Shown: positions 25,882 through 36,483 of the stretch, piece after piece
Layout: each line of letters begins with the position of its first letter
Position numbering within the stretch: the first letter of the stretch is position 1
Assembly (NCBI GenBank): GCA_039545275.1
Contig: BCHS01000016.1
Coordinates: 310,001-374,000 of the forward strand
Direction of reading: 5' to 3'
Origin: Pseudomicrostroma phylloplanum
Taxonomy: Eukaryota; Basidiomycota; Exobasidiomycetes; Microstromatales
DNA: 64,000 nt
The notes under the pieces: generated by a model
Databases searched by the model: none
What the model was told of the DNA's origin: nothing
The model's input: only the letters and a program-made list of their open reading frames with translations
Translations under genes and position numbers: made by a program

Positions 25882-28800
25882 ATGTCCAATCTCTCCTCAT
25901 ACGCCTCACATCTACTCTCAAACAAGCAGACCAATGCATCCCAGTCCCAATCCTCCAGCAGCAGTAGACAGCAAGCCCCCACACATGCGCAGCCTGGCGC
26001 CTCGTCCCACTTCCGCTTCGACCCGCTCCTGCGCTCCACATTTGGCCATCGATCCATAGACCTCTACGGCTCACAAGTGGACAATGAGGAGGATCACTAC
26101 GGTAGGGGCAGGGATGGAGAAGACTCATACCGGGACGATGAAGGCGGCAACTTGAGTCCATCCGTCAGCTTCCAGAGCACAGCCGGCAAGGGCAGGAGAG
26201 GTGGACCCAGCGCATTCACCGCAAAGGGAGGACCTAGCGGTACGGCCTCGTCGACTCTGCTGCATGCCTCACGCTATGGACCTGCTAGGCAATCTCGCAA
26301 GGGTGCAGGCCTGGACATCCCCGAGATCTCGGACGAAGAAGACGACGATGAGGAGCAGGAAGAAAGGGAGCAGAGGTGGGGGAGGGGACTCGACCTCAAA
26401 GCCTTCGAGTCGGACACAAGAGCTGGCAGCAGGAGCGGAGTCGGACTCGATAGCGTCGATAGCATCCCTTCGCAAGCAGATGGAGACTATACGCCCAGTG
26501 CTAGCTTGCTGCAAGGGGCGGGCAGATCCCAGAGGGGCGGACGAGCTAGCGAGGCCCCGTCTGGCGGAGTGGATCCATTCCTCGTTGAAGATGACGATGA
26601 GTACGGGGACAGCGCTCATACTCAGCAGAGAGCTGAAGCAAGACGCTCAAGTAGCACTGCCCCTACAAGTCCTCGCAGACCAGACAAAGGCAAGTCTCGA
26701 GCCCCACCTCCGGCCCCTCTCCAACGCGATCTCAGTAGTGGTCGCGGCTGGCTTGCTCACTCTATTGCGCCAGCTGCCAAGAAGAAGAAGCTCCAGAGTG
26801 CTTCGCCTGGCAGGAGAGTTCGTCCTCCTCGAGACGCCTACTCTATCTACGATGATGAAGACGAAGGCGGTTTCAGTTCGGAAGAGGGCGATGAAGATGA
26901 TGAGAGGACACAGAGTGAGCTTAGTGAAGAAGACGAGGAGAGACTACAGTCGTCAATGCCATACAAGAACGATTCGAGGGGGGCACAACCCCGCGATGGA
27001 GCAGGGTCGATGATCCACTATCCAACCAAGCTCGATGCATCGTCTTTCCCGAGAAGGAGTACAGCTGCCACTGCGCCATATCACGATGACTTTACAAACC
27101 GAGTAGTCGAGCGGACGGGCATCAGCGGCAACCGTCGTGGGAGTGCCGGCGCAGCAACTCCGGGGTTAGGAGGTCAAGAGACAAGAGCACCGGCAACTGC
27201 TCCCCTTCCCGGCTCGGACTCCATACTGCAAGAGCCTTCGCCTCTGTTCGGCGCATTCTCGTCCGCCCCATCCATGAATCTCACAAGCTGGTCACCTTTC
27301 TCTCGCGGAAACAATCCCGCTTTCAAGGAATGGAAAGACCAGCCAGCTCTCCTGGTGTGGATTGTCGCCCTCGCTGTCACTCTGCTTGTGGCAGGAGGAG
27401 CATCATTGGGAGTGCGATCGCCCTTGCCGCCATCGACGCCCTCGATCAGGCCCTCACCCTACTATACCCTCACTCGATCGCTACCTCTGCTCATTCTCCT
27501 ATCAGCGTTGTCACTGCTGATGGCAGTGGTCCATCTCGCTTTCCTACGCAACCTGGATCGCTTCGGAGGTACACGTATCCTACGCTTTGCCCTTGTAGCA
27601 GTTCCATCGATCCTAACACTCGGCTGGGTGTGGGCGTTTGGCGCTTCCTTCTTCTACTCGGACGAAGCCTGGTCAGGTGGTCTTTGGTCCACTACCGGGC
27701 TGAGACTCCTGTCACTCTTCCCATTGCTATGCGCCATTGCCTTCTCCAGGCTGCTCTACCTGCGTCGCGCCCAGCTAGACAGGAGCTTGAGCGTTCTAGC
27801 TCTCTCAGCCCGGATCATCTCAGCCCACCCCTCTCTGCTGATCCTAGCGGTCCTGCAAATCTTCCTCTTCCTAGCCCTCTCCATCCCCTTTCTCACAATC
27901 TTCATCCGCCTCTTCCTGCTCGGCCATTTCTATCATCCAAGCGCAGAAGGCTCAGCGGATGTATGGATCACCGATCGTAAAGCTCGGATGCTGGCGTGGT
28001 TCACCCTCGCGACGTGGATTTGGACTTGGAGTGCGCTGAGGGGCGTGATGCGCGTCATTGTCGCAGCGACGGTCAGCCATTGGTACTTCTATGGCCCGCC
28101 TAGCCGGGATGAACAGGAGGAAGATGAGGAGAGTGGGCCGGCTGCAGGAGCGTTTGCTAAGGGTGGGAGGGGTGTGACGGAGGAAGAGGACGAGACGGGC
28201 TTTGTGAGCGAAGAAGGATCCATTGCAGATGAGGAAGAGAGCGAGATTCTGGGTCTGGGAGGACTTGGAGACGACGAGAACACAGGACCCTCGAGCGCTC
28301 CAGGAGCATTCAATCGCTCCTCGCCAGCTGGAGCAAGTCGGGCCGCTCAAGACCAAGACCAAGAGAGCCCTCTAGCGCACCGCAACCCAACCTCTGCAAA
28401 CCTAGTCCGCTCCTCCTTCCTACGAGCCACCGGTCCCTCCCTCGGGACGATTCTCCTCTCTTCTCTCCTCCTCTCCCTCTCCACCCTCCTCCTCCTCCTC
28501 TCCTCCCTCTCACGCCTCCTCGCCTCCCTCCTCTCATCGCCCTCCATTCCCCTACCCACCATCTTCCACCCCCTTGCACACTTGGCCTACCTGCTCAGTG
28601 GAGTTGGGAATGTACTGGGGGAGATGAGCGAGTACACGCTAATTTATAGTGGGATTACGGGGAGGGGGTTCTGGAAGAGCACGAGGAGGTGTGGGAGGTT
28701 GGTTGCTAGGAGGGGAGTCAAGGGATTGATGGAAGGTGAGCCTCTCTTCTGGCCTCATTGACCCCTTTTGCATACGCTGACTCACACTCACACCTCTCTT

Positions 28801-29405
28801 GCTCCCACCGCTCTCTCACCAGGTCTCCTAATCTCCACCATCCTCTCCCTCCTCAGCATCTCCCTCTCCTTCCTAGCCGCCCTCGCCGGCTTCCTCTTCT
28901 CTGCTCACCAGCTACACGTCCCAGCCGACGCGCCCCTAGTGGGATTGATGTGCGGGATCGTGCCTTATTGGGTGTTGAGATTGAGTGGAGATTTATTGGG
29001 GGATGGGTGAGTAGCGCGCTGGAGCGAGAGCGAGGCAGCGGGGAGGAGTTACTGATCACCTCTTCTTCGTCACTCCTTCATCGAATACGCAGAGCCGACA
29101 CCCTCTACCTCTGCTACGCAATCGACACCCAAGGGCCCGCGGACGCTGGCGCTGCTGGGCTACCCCAGGGACACGCTCAGGCGTCATTGCCAGGCAGTTT
29201 CCCCTCGCCGGGTCAAGGGCGCAGAACGAGTCTTGGTCGTACAGGGGTCGGCGTTGAAGCCGGTGCCGGTATTGGAGCCGGCGCTGGAGCAGGAGCGGGA
29301 GTCGGTGCAGCAAGCGAGGTAGGCAAAGTCTTCGCTGGAGTCGAGGTGGATCATCTCGCTGCTGAAGAGGACGAAGAGGAGGAGGGAGAGGGTTTGCCCT
29401 TTTAG
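25882..29405 (+). CDS. Pns1 / choline-transporter-like (CTL) membrane protein
   Basis: The model is join(25882..28735, 28823..29006, 29093..29405), 1116 residues; the first 23 codons of the longer open frame begin at TTG and are excluded. The CTL/SLC44-type family spans the membrane about ten times; fungal Pns1 has no proven choline transport. The first ~480 residues are acidic and disordered. After NPAFKEWKDQPALLVW come hydrophobic helices (VTLLVAGGASLGV, LLILLSALSLLMAVVHLAFL, LRFALVAVPSILTLGWVWAF). The family-like YTLIYSGITGRGFWKSTRR lies just before the first intron, and spliced exons continue with TILSLLSISLSFLAAL, VGLMCGIVPYWVL and ADTLYLCYAIDT. A charged acidic loop interrupts the helices. 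The tail has a Gly/Ala/Val repeat and an acidic end. The family call is good, the substrate unknown. Confidence 0.82.
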
Positions 29406-29752
29406 AGCTGTCAATGGACGGATATGGATGTGGATGTGGATGGGCATTTCAATCTACTTCGCCCTGTCTTGTCCCTGCTCTACGCGGCAAACTCTGCCCG
29501 AGCAGGAATTCATGTAAATGCACTCTCGAGGATATGTATCCACCCCCGTCTCGCCCTGCAGGACTCAGGAATCAGACTGAAATACGCCTGAGAGGAACGC
29601 TCTACGATTGCGCAAGATCGGGTGAGACTAGAAGTACAGTTGTGTGAGATGGAAAGTGCGTTTGAGGAGCGAGCGGGTGCGAGGACGATGTCTGCTGTCT
29701 CCACTACCGGAAGGGTCGTTGTGATGTGAGAAGAAGTGCTGCGCTGCGTTGG
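29406..29752. other. Convergent intergenic region
   Basis: About 350 bases between the Pns1-like gene and the tail-anchored protein gene. A short GGATGTG-type repeat occurs near 29420-29440. Nothing else is recognised. Confidence 0.4.
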
Positions 29753-31269
29753 CTACGACTTGCCGATACCGTCGCCGGGCCAGTCTGTGGTACAAGAATC
29801 CGAGGAGGTACATTCAGTCAGTCATTCTTCCTTTCCTGCCTCCCCGCTCTCCCGCTCTGTTCCCTTCCCCAAGCACCCCACCTCATTCACACACAAGACT
29901 ACTCACCAATCAAATCGCCCCCAATCGCAACAGCCAGTCCAGCAAGCACAGCAACCACTAGTGCAGTGATCGCGTGCGTCCACTTCTCGCGGCGCGTCAG
30001 AGGCTCAAAGTCCAATCGACGGGCCCGGCCGCTCCCTCCGGCCTCATCGTCGTCGAAGAGGTAGGAACGATCGAGGTGACGCGCAGTAGGTGTGTCGCCC
30101 TCCTCGTCTTCGTCTCCGTCCGAGGGAGGTGAGCCGTAGTTCAGTTCTCCCTCTTCCTGACGGGCGCGAGGAGTGTAGCTCGGCGGTGCGAGCTGGGTAG
30201 AGTGGGCAGGATCGCTGCCGTCGTGGGAAAGGGGGCCGTTGCTCTTCTTGCCCTGCGAGCTGGATGTCGAGGTCGTCCGTCCGTGCTTGGCTGTACCCTC
30301 GCTGTCTCCGTTGCCTTGAGCCGGAAGATGCACATCCATCGAGGGCTTGGGCGTTGCGTCGTGTTCGCCCGTCGAGCTCGACGCAGTGCCTGCTCCTGCC
30401 CAATTTGCCTCTTCTTCTGTCTCCTCGATGACCCTCGGGCGTTGTAGCTGTGATACTCCCTTTGCTCCTCTCGCACGTCCACTATCCGACCCGAGCTTCT
30501 GCATCGGCATTTGCTCCCCTCCCCCTCCTCGACCTGGTAGGCTTCTCACTCTTCCACCGCCAGAGTCGCTCCTAGCCATCTCCAGATCCACATCGAACTC
30601 TAGATCCACCTCGTCCCAGTCCGCCGGCGCATTGCTGAACCCAGGGGAAGGCGGAGGTGGGCCAGCGCTACTAGAGGCCTGTGAGGGTCCGCTGCTTCCC
30701 TTACCACGGGTAGTACTGCTGCTGCTATTGGGGCCACCATAGCCTGCTTCGAGGAGGAAAGAAGGGTTGTGCGCTATACTCCTTCTTGGCACCTGAGATC
30801 GAGCTACCGTAGTAGTCGTCCATGAAGCAGATCCCGAAGCGGCATCAAGGGCAGTCTCCTCGTCAGAAGCAGAAGAGGTAGAGGAGAAGGAACGCAGCAT
30901 CTCCTTCGTCCTGCTGCTCTTCGCCCTCCCTGCAGTACTCGAGCCTGTGGGGAGCACACGTCTCCGGCCTGGAGGTGGGGGAGTGAGGAGTCTGCTGCCT
31001 CCTGCTCCTGCTCCGGAGGTGCTGGGGGCGCCCCAGGAGGAGAGGAGGGAGCGACCTGCAGGAGCTGCTGATGAGGAGGTCGAGGTGGGCGGCGGCGGAG
31101 GAGGTGGAAAGGGGGCGGGTCTTGATGGTCCGCTGGAGGAGCTGGAAGCCATAGGAGGATAAGCTGAAGAGCTGGAGGAACCTTCCGTAGGACTGGTCTG
31201 AGCGAGACTCTCTGGCTGCTGCGCTTCATGATCCTGACTTGATGGCTCGGCATCTACATCTTCCCTCAT
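29753..31269 (-). CDS. Ser/Pro-rich protein with a single C-terminal membrane segment (putative tail-anchored)
   Basis: The model is complement(join(29753..29784, 29907..31269)), 464 residues. I start at the ATG at 31269 (MREDVDAEPSS); the open frame extends ten codons further only to a TTG. The last exon is inferred: the unspliced frame stops inside a GTGAGT donor, and joining at 29784 adds a short tail ending GDGIGKS. Most of the protein is disordered and rich in Ser, Pro, Gly and Glu. Near the end, REKWTHAITALVVAVLAGLAVAI is a basic-flanked hydrophobic helix about 20 residues before the terminus, the layout of a tail-anchored protein. It was not recognised as a known family. The gene is real by length and codon pattern; its function is unknown. 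Confidence 0.6.
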
Positions 31270-32679
31270 GCTTGCTTTGGAGGGCGGAGCCTCGAGCAAT
31301 ACCGGGAGAGGCCGGCGCTAGCTCGACTGGGGGCTGACGTCAACTGCGCAACTTGCTCTTCGTACCGAGTCAGACGAGAGAGCTCTGACTTGCTGATGCG
31401 AAGATGAGGTAGAGAGGAGCCGATCGAAAGAGGAACGCTGTTGGCGCCTTCGCCTTCGCCTCTGGCTCTGTCGCGCTCGGGCCCCGTCGTAGGTGGAGGA
31501 AGAGTAGCCCAGGGACAGCAAAAGGGAACGAAGGAGAAGAGGCGTCTTCCGCGAGCTGTCCGACAGCAGAAGAAGGTAGACGTATGAACCTGTGTATCGG
31601 AAAGAGACTGCTACGGTGTGGAGAAGCGGTACCTTCCAAGGCCAAGGTCAAGTGTTGGTCTCTCTCCTTCCCTTGTTCATTCCCGGCCAACGGAACCCGA
31701 AATCTTGAAATTCACCAAGGGAAGCGAAATCGCCGGGAAGCGCGAAATTCACCAAGGGACGAAAAATGTAACGCCTGGCCGCGAGGCGCGAGGCGCTGCT
31801 CGTGAGGGGTGCTGGCACGGACGGACGTAGCTTCAACGCTCCTGTACTGCAGGCAGTGGGTGCATCACTGTGGATGAATCAGATAGCAGGCTCAACTGGC
31901 TCAGTGACAAGCTCGGTGTCTCTTTGTGGGCTCTGAGGAGGAGTGCGAGAGAGGGAGCTTGGACAGGAGGGGTGGATGCGAGCGGATGCATCCTGAGGCT
32001 GTACATTTGACCCTCGCGCCGGCGCCTCGTACGCTCAGTCGGTGGTAGTACTGCTTTGTGTTCAACGAAGATCGAACTTGTGTGAATGGCAAGGTTCAGA
32101 TGACACTCCAGCGAAGTACAGGTCAGAGCGCTCACGAGGAGCAAAGGCAAAGGCAAGGCACATCATTGTATTACGAGTCAGGGAAAGCATTTTTTCTGGT
32201 TCTCATTTGGGATCCCCCCCACCTTTGCTCTCTGGCAAAAGTAAAGGGGGGAAGGACCAACTAGGCAGAGAATAGACCTCTTCAGCTGCTTTACCATTTG
32301 CAGGGAGATTGGAGTCCGTATCACCGGATGCTCCTCTCCAAGTCTCCTCCCTCTTTTCCCCGCCCACCTTCGCCTTTGTCGTTCTTCTCAAAGTGCCAGC
32401 AATGAGGGTACTAGACGAAAGACGAGGGGGGAGAGGAAAGAAGGAAGAGACTCCTGGGTAGGCACCCTTGCTATGGTGGACTCCTTTGCCCCTGTCGGGT
32501 ATTCCGCAAAGGGAACAGAGACAAAGGAGATCCACCGGCGCGATGAGGATGCTCGAACAAGTACCATGGGCTGCCAGACCCAAGGTATCGCCCGAGCAAG
32601 CTCGTGGAGGGTAGTGCTGGACTTTAACCAGCTAAACAAGAGGCCTGGGGGATACAAGAGGGGGTACATATGGGGGATA

Positions 32680-32740
32680 AACTATAAAGGGATGACTATA
32701 GATGGGGAGTAACTATAAAAGATGACTATAGATGGGGAGT
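32680..32740. repeat. Two-copy direct repeat, about 30 bp
   Basis: Units at 32680-32710 (31 bp) and 32711-32740 (30 bp) are back to back and differ at one or two positions. Each begins AACTATAAA and ends GATGGGGAGT. Confidence 0.85.
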
Positions 32741-32780
32741 AGATTGGGTAGATAGGGTAGATACTAAGCTAGATGGCCGC

Positions 32781-32860
32781 GACCGAACCGAGAACGAGAC
32801 CGAACCGAGACAGAGACCGAGCCGAGACAGAAACCGAGCCGAGACAGAGACCGAGCCGAA
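32781..32860. repeat. Degenerate tandem repeat of GACCGAGCCGAGACAGA-type units
   Basis: Four to five imperfect units of 16-20 bp built from CCGA, GAGAC and CAGA blocks. On the minus strand they translate to a Ser/Val/Gly/Leu/Arg repeat. Confidence 0.75.
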
Positions 32861-32939
32861 TCCAAGACCGAACACTTTTTTGTTGAGGTTTTTTGAGGTT
32901 TTTGATCGATCTTGAGGGTCTGATCGATCTTGCTTTTGC

Positions 32940-33062
32940 TGGCGGTACTTTCCATCCGGTGCCACCGATTGCGGCGACACCAGGTTGTGCCCACTACCAG
33001 GCCTGGCGGTACTTTCCAGCCGGTGCAACCAGTTGCGACACCGTACTGTGCCCACTACCAGG
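32940..33062. repeat. Two-copy direct repeat, about 60 bp
   Basis: Copies at 32940-33001 and 33004-33062 each begin TGGCGGTACTTTCCA and end GTGCCCACTACCAGG. They differ by several substitutions and a few small gaps. Confidence 0.85.
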
Positions 33063-33234
33063 GCTTTTGGGGCCGTCCTGTCACTGTGGGAAGCAAAAGG
33101 AAACAGGGAGAAGATGCTGGGTCGCTCGGCCACGGAGCAGACCCAAGATGACAAAGACAACCGCGACGACCCCCAACGGTGCCCGACTTGACGAATCTTG
33201 AGGCGTAAAACTTGCTGTCTTGCGTGTCTTGCTC

Positions 33235-33390
33235 GAATTCCTTGGTGCCGTGCCGTGCCATGCCGTATCGTGTCGTTATCGTATCGTGTCGTGATCGTGT
33301 CGTATCGTGATGTCTTGCCGTCTTGCTGTCGTGTCTTGCTGTCTTGCCGTCGTATCTTGCTGTCTTGATGTCTTGAGGCCGTGCATCGCC
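33235..33390. repeat. Low-complexity CGTGTCGT / GTCTTGC repeat tract
   Basis: The first half is made of degenerate CGTATCGT and CGTGTCGT units, the second of GTCTTGCTGTCTTGCCG-like units. On the minus strand these read as Arg/His/Asp/Thr or Lys/Thr/Ala repeats. Confidence 0.75.
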
Positions 33391-33784
33391 GTGATCCTTG
33401 CCTCGACCGGGTCGCACAGGCGTTCCGTCGGTGTCCTCGGCTTGTAGCATCATCCCCGAGTCCTTGCCCGATGGTGCCGAGGCTACCCGATAACCGTCGC
33501 AGACCTACGCACTTTGCGGTACAGCGGGTGCTGCCCCGTAAAGGTCGATGGTGCTGAGCGGCGCCGACCATATCCAGTGACGCCTGCACAGTCTGACGCA
33601 CATCTACAGTGCCGGAGCACCGCATAGTGGTAGAGCTGGCGAGGGCCGGGTGAAAACGACGGTGCCGGGGCAAAGGACCGAAGGAATGAAGACTGGAGGC
33701 CAGAAAACGATCGCCGGAGGCGCTGCTTGACCGTAGTCTTGACGTGGAGCCGTGCCGACGAAGGCACATCCTGGAGGTGTGGCT

Positions 33785-35485
33785 CTAAGCCACCACGCGC
33801 TGAGCTCGGGCTCGTACCGGCTGGTTCTCCTTGCCCTCTGCTGGTGCAGTCTGGTCCTTGTGCTGAAGCCTTGCGCTACGACGAGCGGCAAACTCCTTGG
33901 AGCTCGTGTGTCGAGCCTTGCCACCAGTGCTGCCCAGCACAGGGGTTGAAGCCTTGTCGGTCTGAGCCTCTGCCTTGGCGGGTGACTTGGGGAGGAAGTC
34001 CTCTTCCGTGAGCCCGTGTTCCTCCAGTGCGGCCTTGACGAGGTGCTCCGGAACGATGGTGAGCAGGACGGCCATCGAGGGCTCTTGACGCTGGAATCGG
34101 GCGCTGTTGCGGGGCTTCTTGGGGGGGCCCATGCAAATGGGGCTACGGGGACCCAGCATGCCGTACTCGTAGGGATCCTTGGGGGGCTCCGCGTCCTCGT
34201 CGTCGATGGACTCGTCGGGGTCGACAGGGCCTCGTGCCAGTGCCTCCAGGTCCTCCTTCGTAGGAGTAGCAGGGATGACACGGAACATGGGGAACTCCTG
34301 GTCCGGGAAGGTCCTCCTTCGAGCGTATTCGTCGTCGGTGAGCTTGGGAAGGTCGTAGGCGTTGACCTCGAAGGCTTTCAGGGCGGCATCGAGCTCGGCT
34401 TGCGAGGCACCGGTCGTCTTGGGTGCGGGAGTCTGTGCCGAAGCAGCGCTGATCGTAAGAGGAGCAACTGCAGACATGCGGGGAGGAGTAGTAGGAGGAG
34501 TGGTGGTTCCAGTTACAGGCTCCTTGATCGACTTGGGAGCACGCTTGCGGATCGTGACGTTCTTCTTGGGAGTCTCGGAGACTTGAGGTGCCATCTTCTT
34601 GGGACTAGCAGATCGGAGAACCATGGTGTGGTCGGACTGCTTCACAGTCTGTTCCTTGATGGTGATCTCGGCTCGCTGCATTCGGGCAGCGCTCGCCGTA
34701 ACGGGAGCAGGCTTGGGCTGGGCCCAAGTCTTGAGCATGGCTGCAGAGATGGGCGACCAGGGGGTCTCCTTGACGGGGGCCTTGACGGGGGCCGCGGCGG
34801 GTGCAGGCTTTGACTTGGTCTTGAAGGACTTGCCGGCCAGGGCGGCCGAGATAGGAGAGAGGGGCACCTCTTGAACGGCGGCAGCGGCGGGGGCAGGCTT
34901 GGGCTTGGCGGTGGTCTTGGCGAAAGCGGCAGTGATGGGACTCATGGGCTCCTCAACGCCTGCATCCTTGAAGATCTTGAGCAACTCGTCGTTGGACCAG
35001 GCGGTGTCGAGGCTTGACGAGGGCGCCGCCTTCTTGAGGGGGGTAATCTTGACTGCCTTTGACTTCTTGGGCTGCACCGAGGTCAGCTTCTTGGCACCAC
35101 TCTCTTTTCCAGACTCACCGAACAGGAGGGCCCTGTACGCTTCGGCACGCTCACGTTCCTCGGCAGATCGCCTTTCGACTTTCTGCTTTCGGATGTGGTG
35201 AGCGACCTCGTCGTAGACAGCGCCAACCTTGTCCGAACCGACCTTGGAGACCAGCTCCTTGGACGGAACGAACTCCAAAGCTTTCCTAGGCACGCTCACG
35301 GACGCCTTTCGGTCCTTCTGAGGGACGTACCTACGACCAGGGTAACGAGGGACACCAGCTCCCTTGGTGGGGAGCTCGTGGTCCTCGTTGTAGTCGTAGG
35401 CTTCGCCCCCCTTGGAGACGTACTGGGTCGACTCGGTCTGAGCCTTGCCCAAGAGGCTTCGGTGGAAGTTGGAGAAAGTCGACAT
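33785..35485 (-). CDS. Unrecognised basic/Ala-Pro-rich protein with SPI(S/T)AA repeats
   Basis: Single exon of 566 residues, starting at the ATG at 35485 (MSTFSNFHRSLLGK). The open frame extends 32 codons further upstream to a non-ATG codon with leader-like sequence, so I exclude that part. No known domain was recognised. A motif recurs three times in the middle: MSPITAAFAK, LSPISAALAG and WSPISAAMLK, each followed by a Lys/Pro/Ala linker. Further on are an acidic stretch (DPDESIDDEDAEPPKDP), a segment near the end beginning TIVPEHLVKAALEEHGL, and a Lys/Arg/Gln-rich tail. Codon use is unusually biased: Lys is nearly always AAG, Asn AAC, Tyr TAC and Asp GAC, which suggests strong expression. 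The gene is probably real and lineage-restricted; function unknown. Confidence 0.7.
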   Translation of the reverse strand: MSTFSNFHRSLLGKAQTESTQYVSKGGEAYDYNEDHELPTKGAGVPRYPGRRYVPQKDRKASVSVPRKALEFVPSKELVSKVGSDKVGAVYDEVAHHIRKQKVERRSAEERERAEAYRALLFGESGKESGAKKLTSVQPKKSKAVKITPLKKAAPSSSLDTAWSNDELLKIFKDAGVEEPMSPITAAFAKTTAKPKPAPAAAAVQEVPLSPISAALAGKSFKTKSKPAPAAAPVKAPVKETPWSPISAAMLKTWAQPKPAPVTASAARMQRAEITIKEQTVKQSDHTMVLRSASPKKMAPQVSETPKKNVTIRKRAPKSIKEPVTGTTTPPTTPPRMSAVAPLTISAASAQTPAPKTTGASQAELDAALKAFEVNAYDLPKLTDDEYARRRTFPDQEFPMFRVIPATPTKEDLEALARGPVDPDESIDDEDAEPPKDPYEYGMLGPRSPICMGPPKKPRNSARFQRQEPSMAVLLTIVPEHLVKAALEEHGLTEEDFLPKSPAKAEAQTDKASTPVLGSTGGKARHTSSKEFAARRSARLQHKDQTAPAEGKENQPVRARAQRVVA

Positions 35486-36483
35486 GGTGATCGTTAACGT
35501 AGGTGGTAATAAAGCAAGTGGGTTGGAGAGTGCTAACAGGTTGCAAGTATGCGAGATACGTTGGGTAGCGAGGCTAAGCAAGGCGTCAAGTATAGCGTGA
35601 AACAGTGGTAGCGGGGGTTGAGGAAGGAAGGGAGACCGAAGCGGAGACGGCGCCAGGCAGGAAGTATGAAGGGCGGACCCTCGGGGCGAAGTGCCCAGCG
35701 GACTTGACAGACTTTGGACATGGTATTGTACGACGAAGAGGAGGTCAAATTCGATGATTCAAAGTGGTACAGAGAGCTGCGAATGAGAGGAGTACAACGA
35801 GCCATGGGGCAACGAAAACGGAACAATTTTGGTGGAACCATAGGGTGAGGTGTCATCTGGATGGTACATCCAGTGGTGAGCGCCTCCCCCCAAAATTTAG
35901 CGTGAGTGACTGATCGCGCCAGGCCAGAGCGACACTGGCGCTTACCGCTTCGCGGGCCCCGCATCCGCGCCCTGGTCTTCCGCCTCCACACCCGGCCCAA
36001 GGTTGAACCGGGTCCGACTGCCTTTCGCCGGGCCGGGACCATCATCAGCCGTCGTTGGCCTTGCCGCCGGCTGATGGTAGCGGATACTGACTTCTGACCA
36101 TTGCTTTTCGATGCTTCGAACTCTTAATCGAAGACCCTTTTTCTTGTCGATAGGTCCCTCCCGGACCCTCTTGGCATCTCAATGTCTGGAAATCTGCACT
36201 TTTTGTCAAACCTCGGTTGTGATTGTCCCAGAATTCCAGCCTCCTTGCGTCTTGCAACTACGTGTGGCTTGGGTGTGGCGTATCCGGAAAACCGGAACCG
36301 GAAGCGGAAGCGGAAGCGTGACCGTGGCCCGCGTGGGCTTCGCGCTCCTCGACACCTCCACCCGCTCCTGGCTGGAGCGATGCCTGCTTCCGATTTTTGT
36401 GATACTCCTTCTCGGCCTGCTTTGCTCCGACTCACGATCATCCATACGGCCCTGTGACTTCTCCATCTGCTCAGAGCAGCGAG
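35486..36483. promoter_or_regulatory. Divergent promoter region, SPI-repeat gene / CUE3-like gene
   Basis: About 1 kb between two divergent starts. The sequence next to the SPI-repeat start is T/C-rich on the coding strand. Short GGAAGC repeats occur near 36295-36315. Short overlapping frames on both strands have no recognisable products. Confidence 0.4.

Larger units (their letters stand above)
31270..33784. other. Gene-poor, repeat-bearing 2.5 kb region
   Basis: No convincing gene was found. The region carries several unrelated short repeat families (listed separately at 32680-32740, 32781-32860, 32940-33062 and 33235-33390). The long minus-strand frame at 32726-33769 is a translation of these repeats. 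The left part (31270-32100) probably includes the promoter of the tail-anchored gene. The right end abuts the 3' end of the next minus-strand gene. Confidence 0.5.

Noticed and set aside
32726..33769. 347-residue minus-strand frame in the gene-poor region
   Set aside because: It translates repeat tracts (Asp/Ser/Lys/Thr and Ser/Val/Gly runs), has no family resemblance, and other frames over the same bases are equally open. I regard it as a by-product of repeats.
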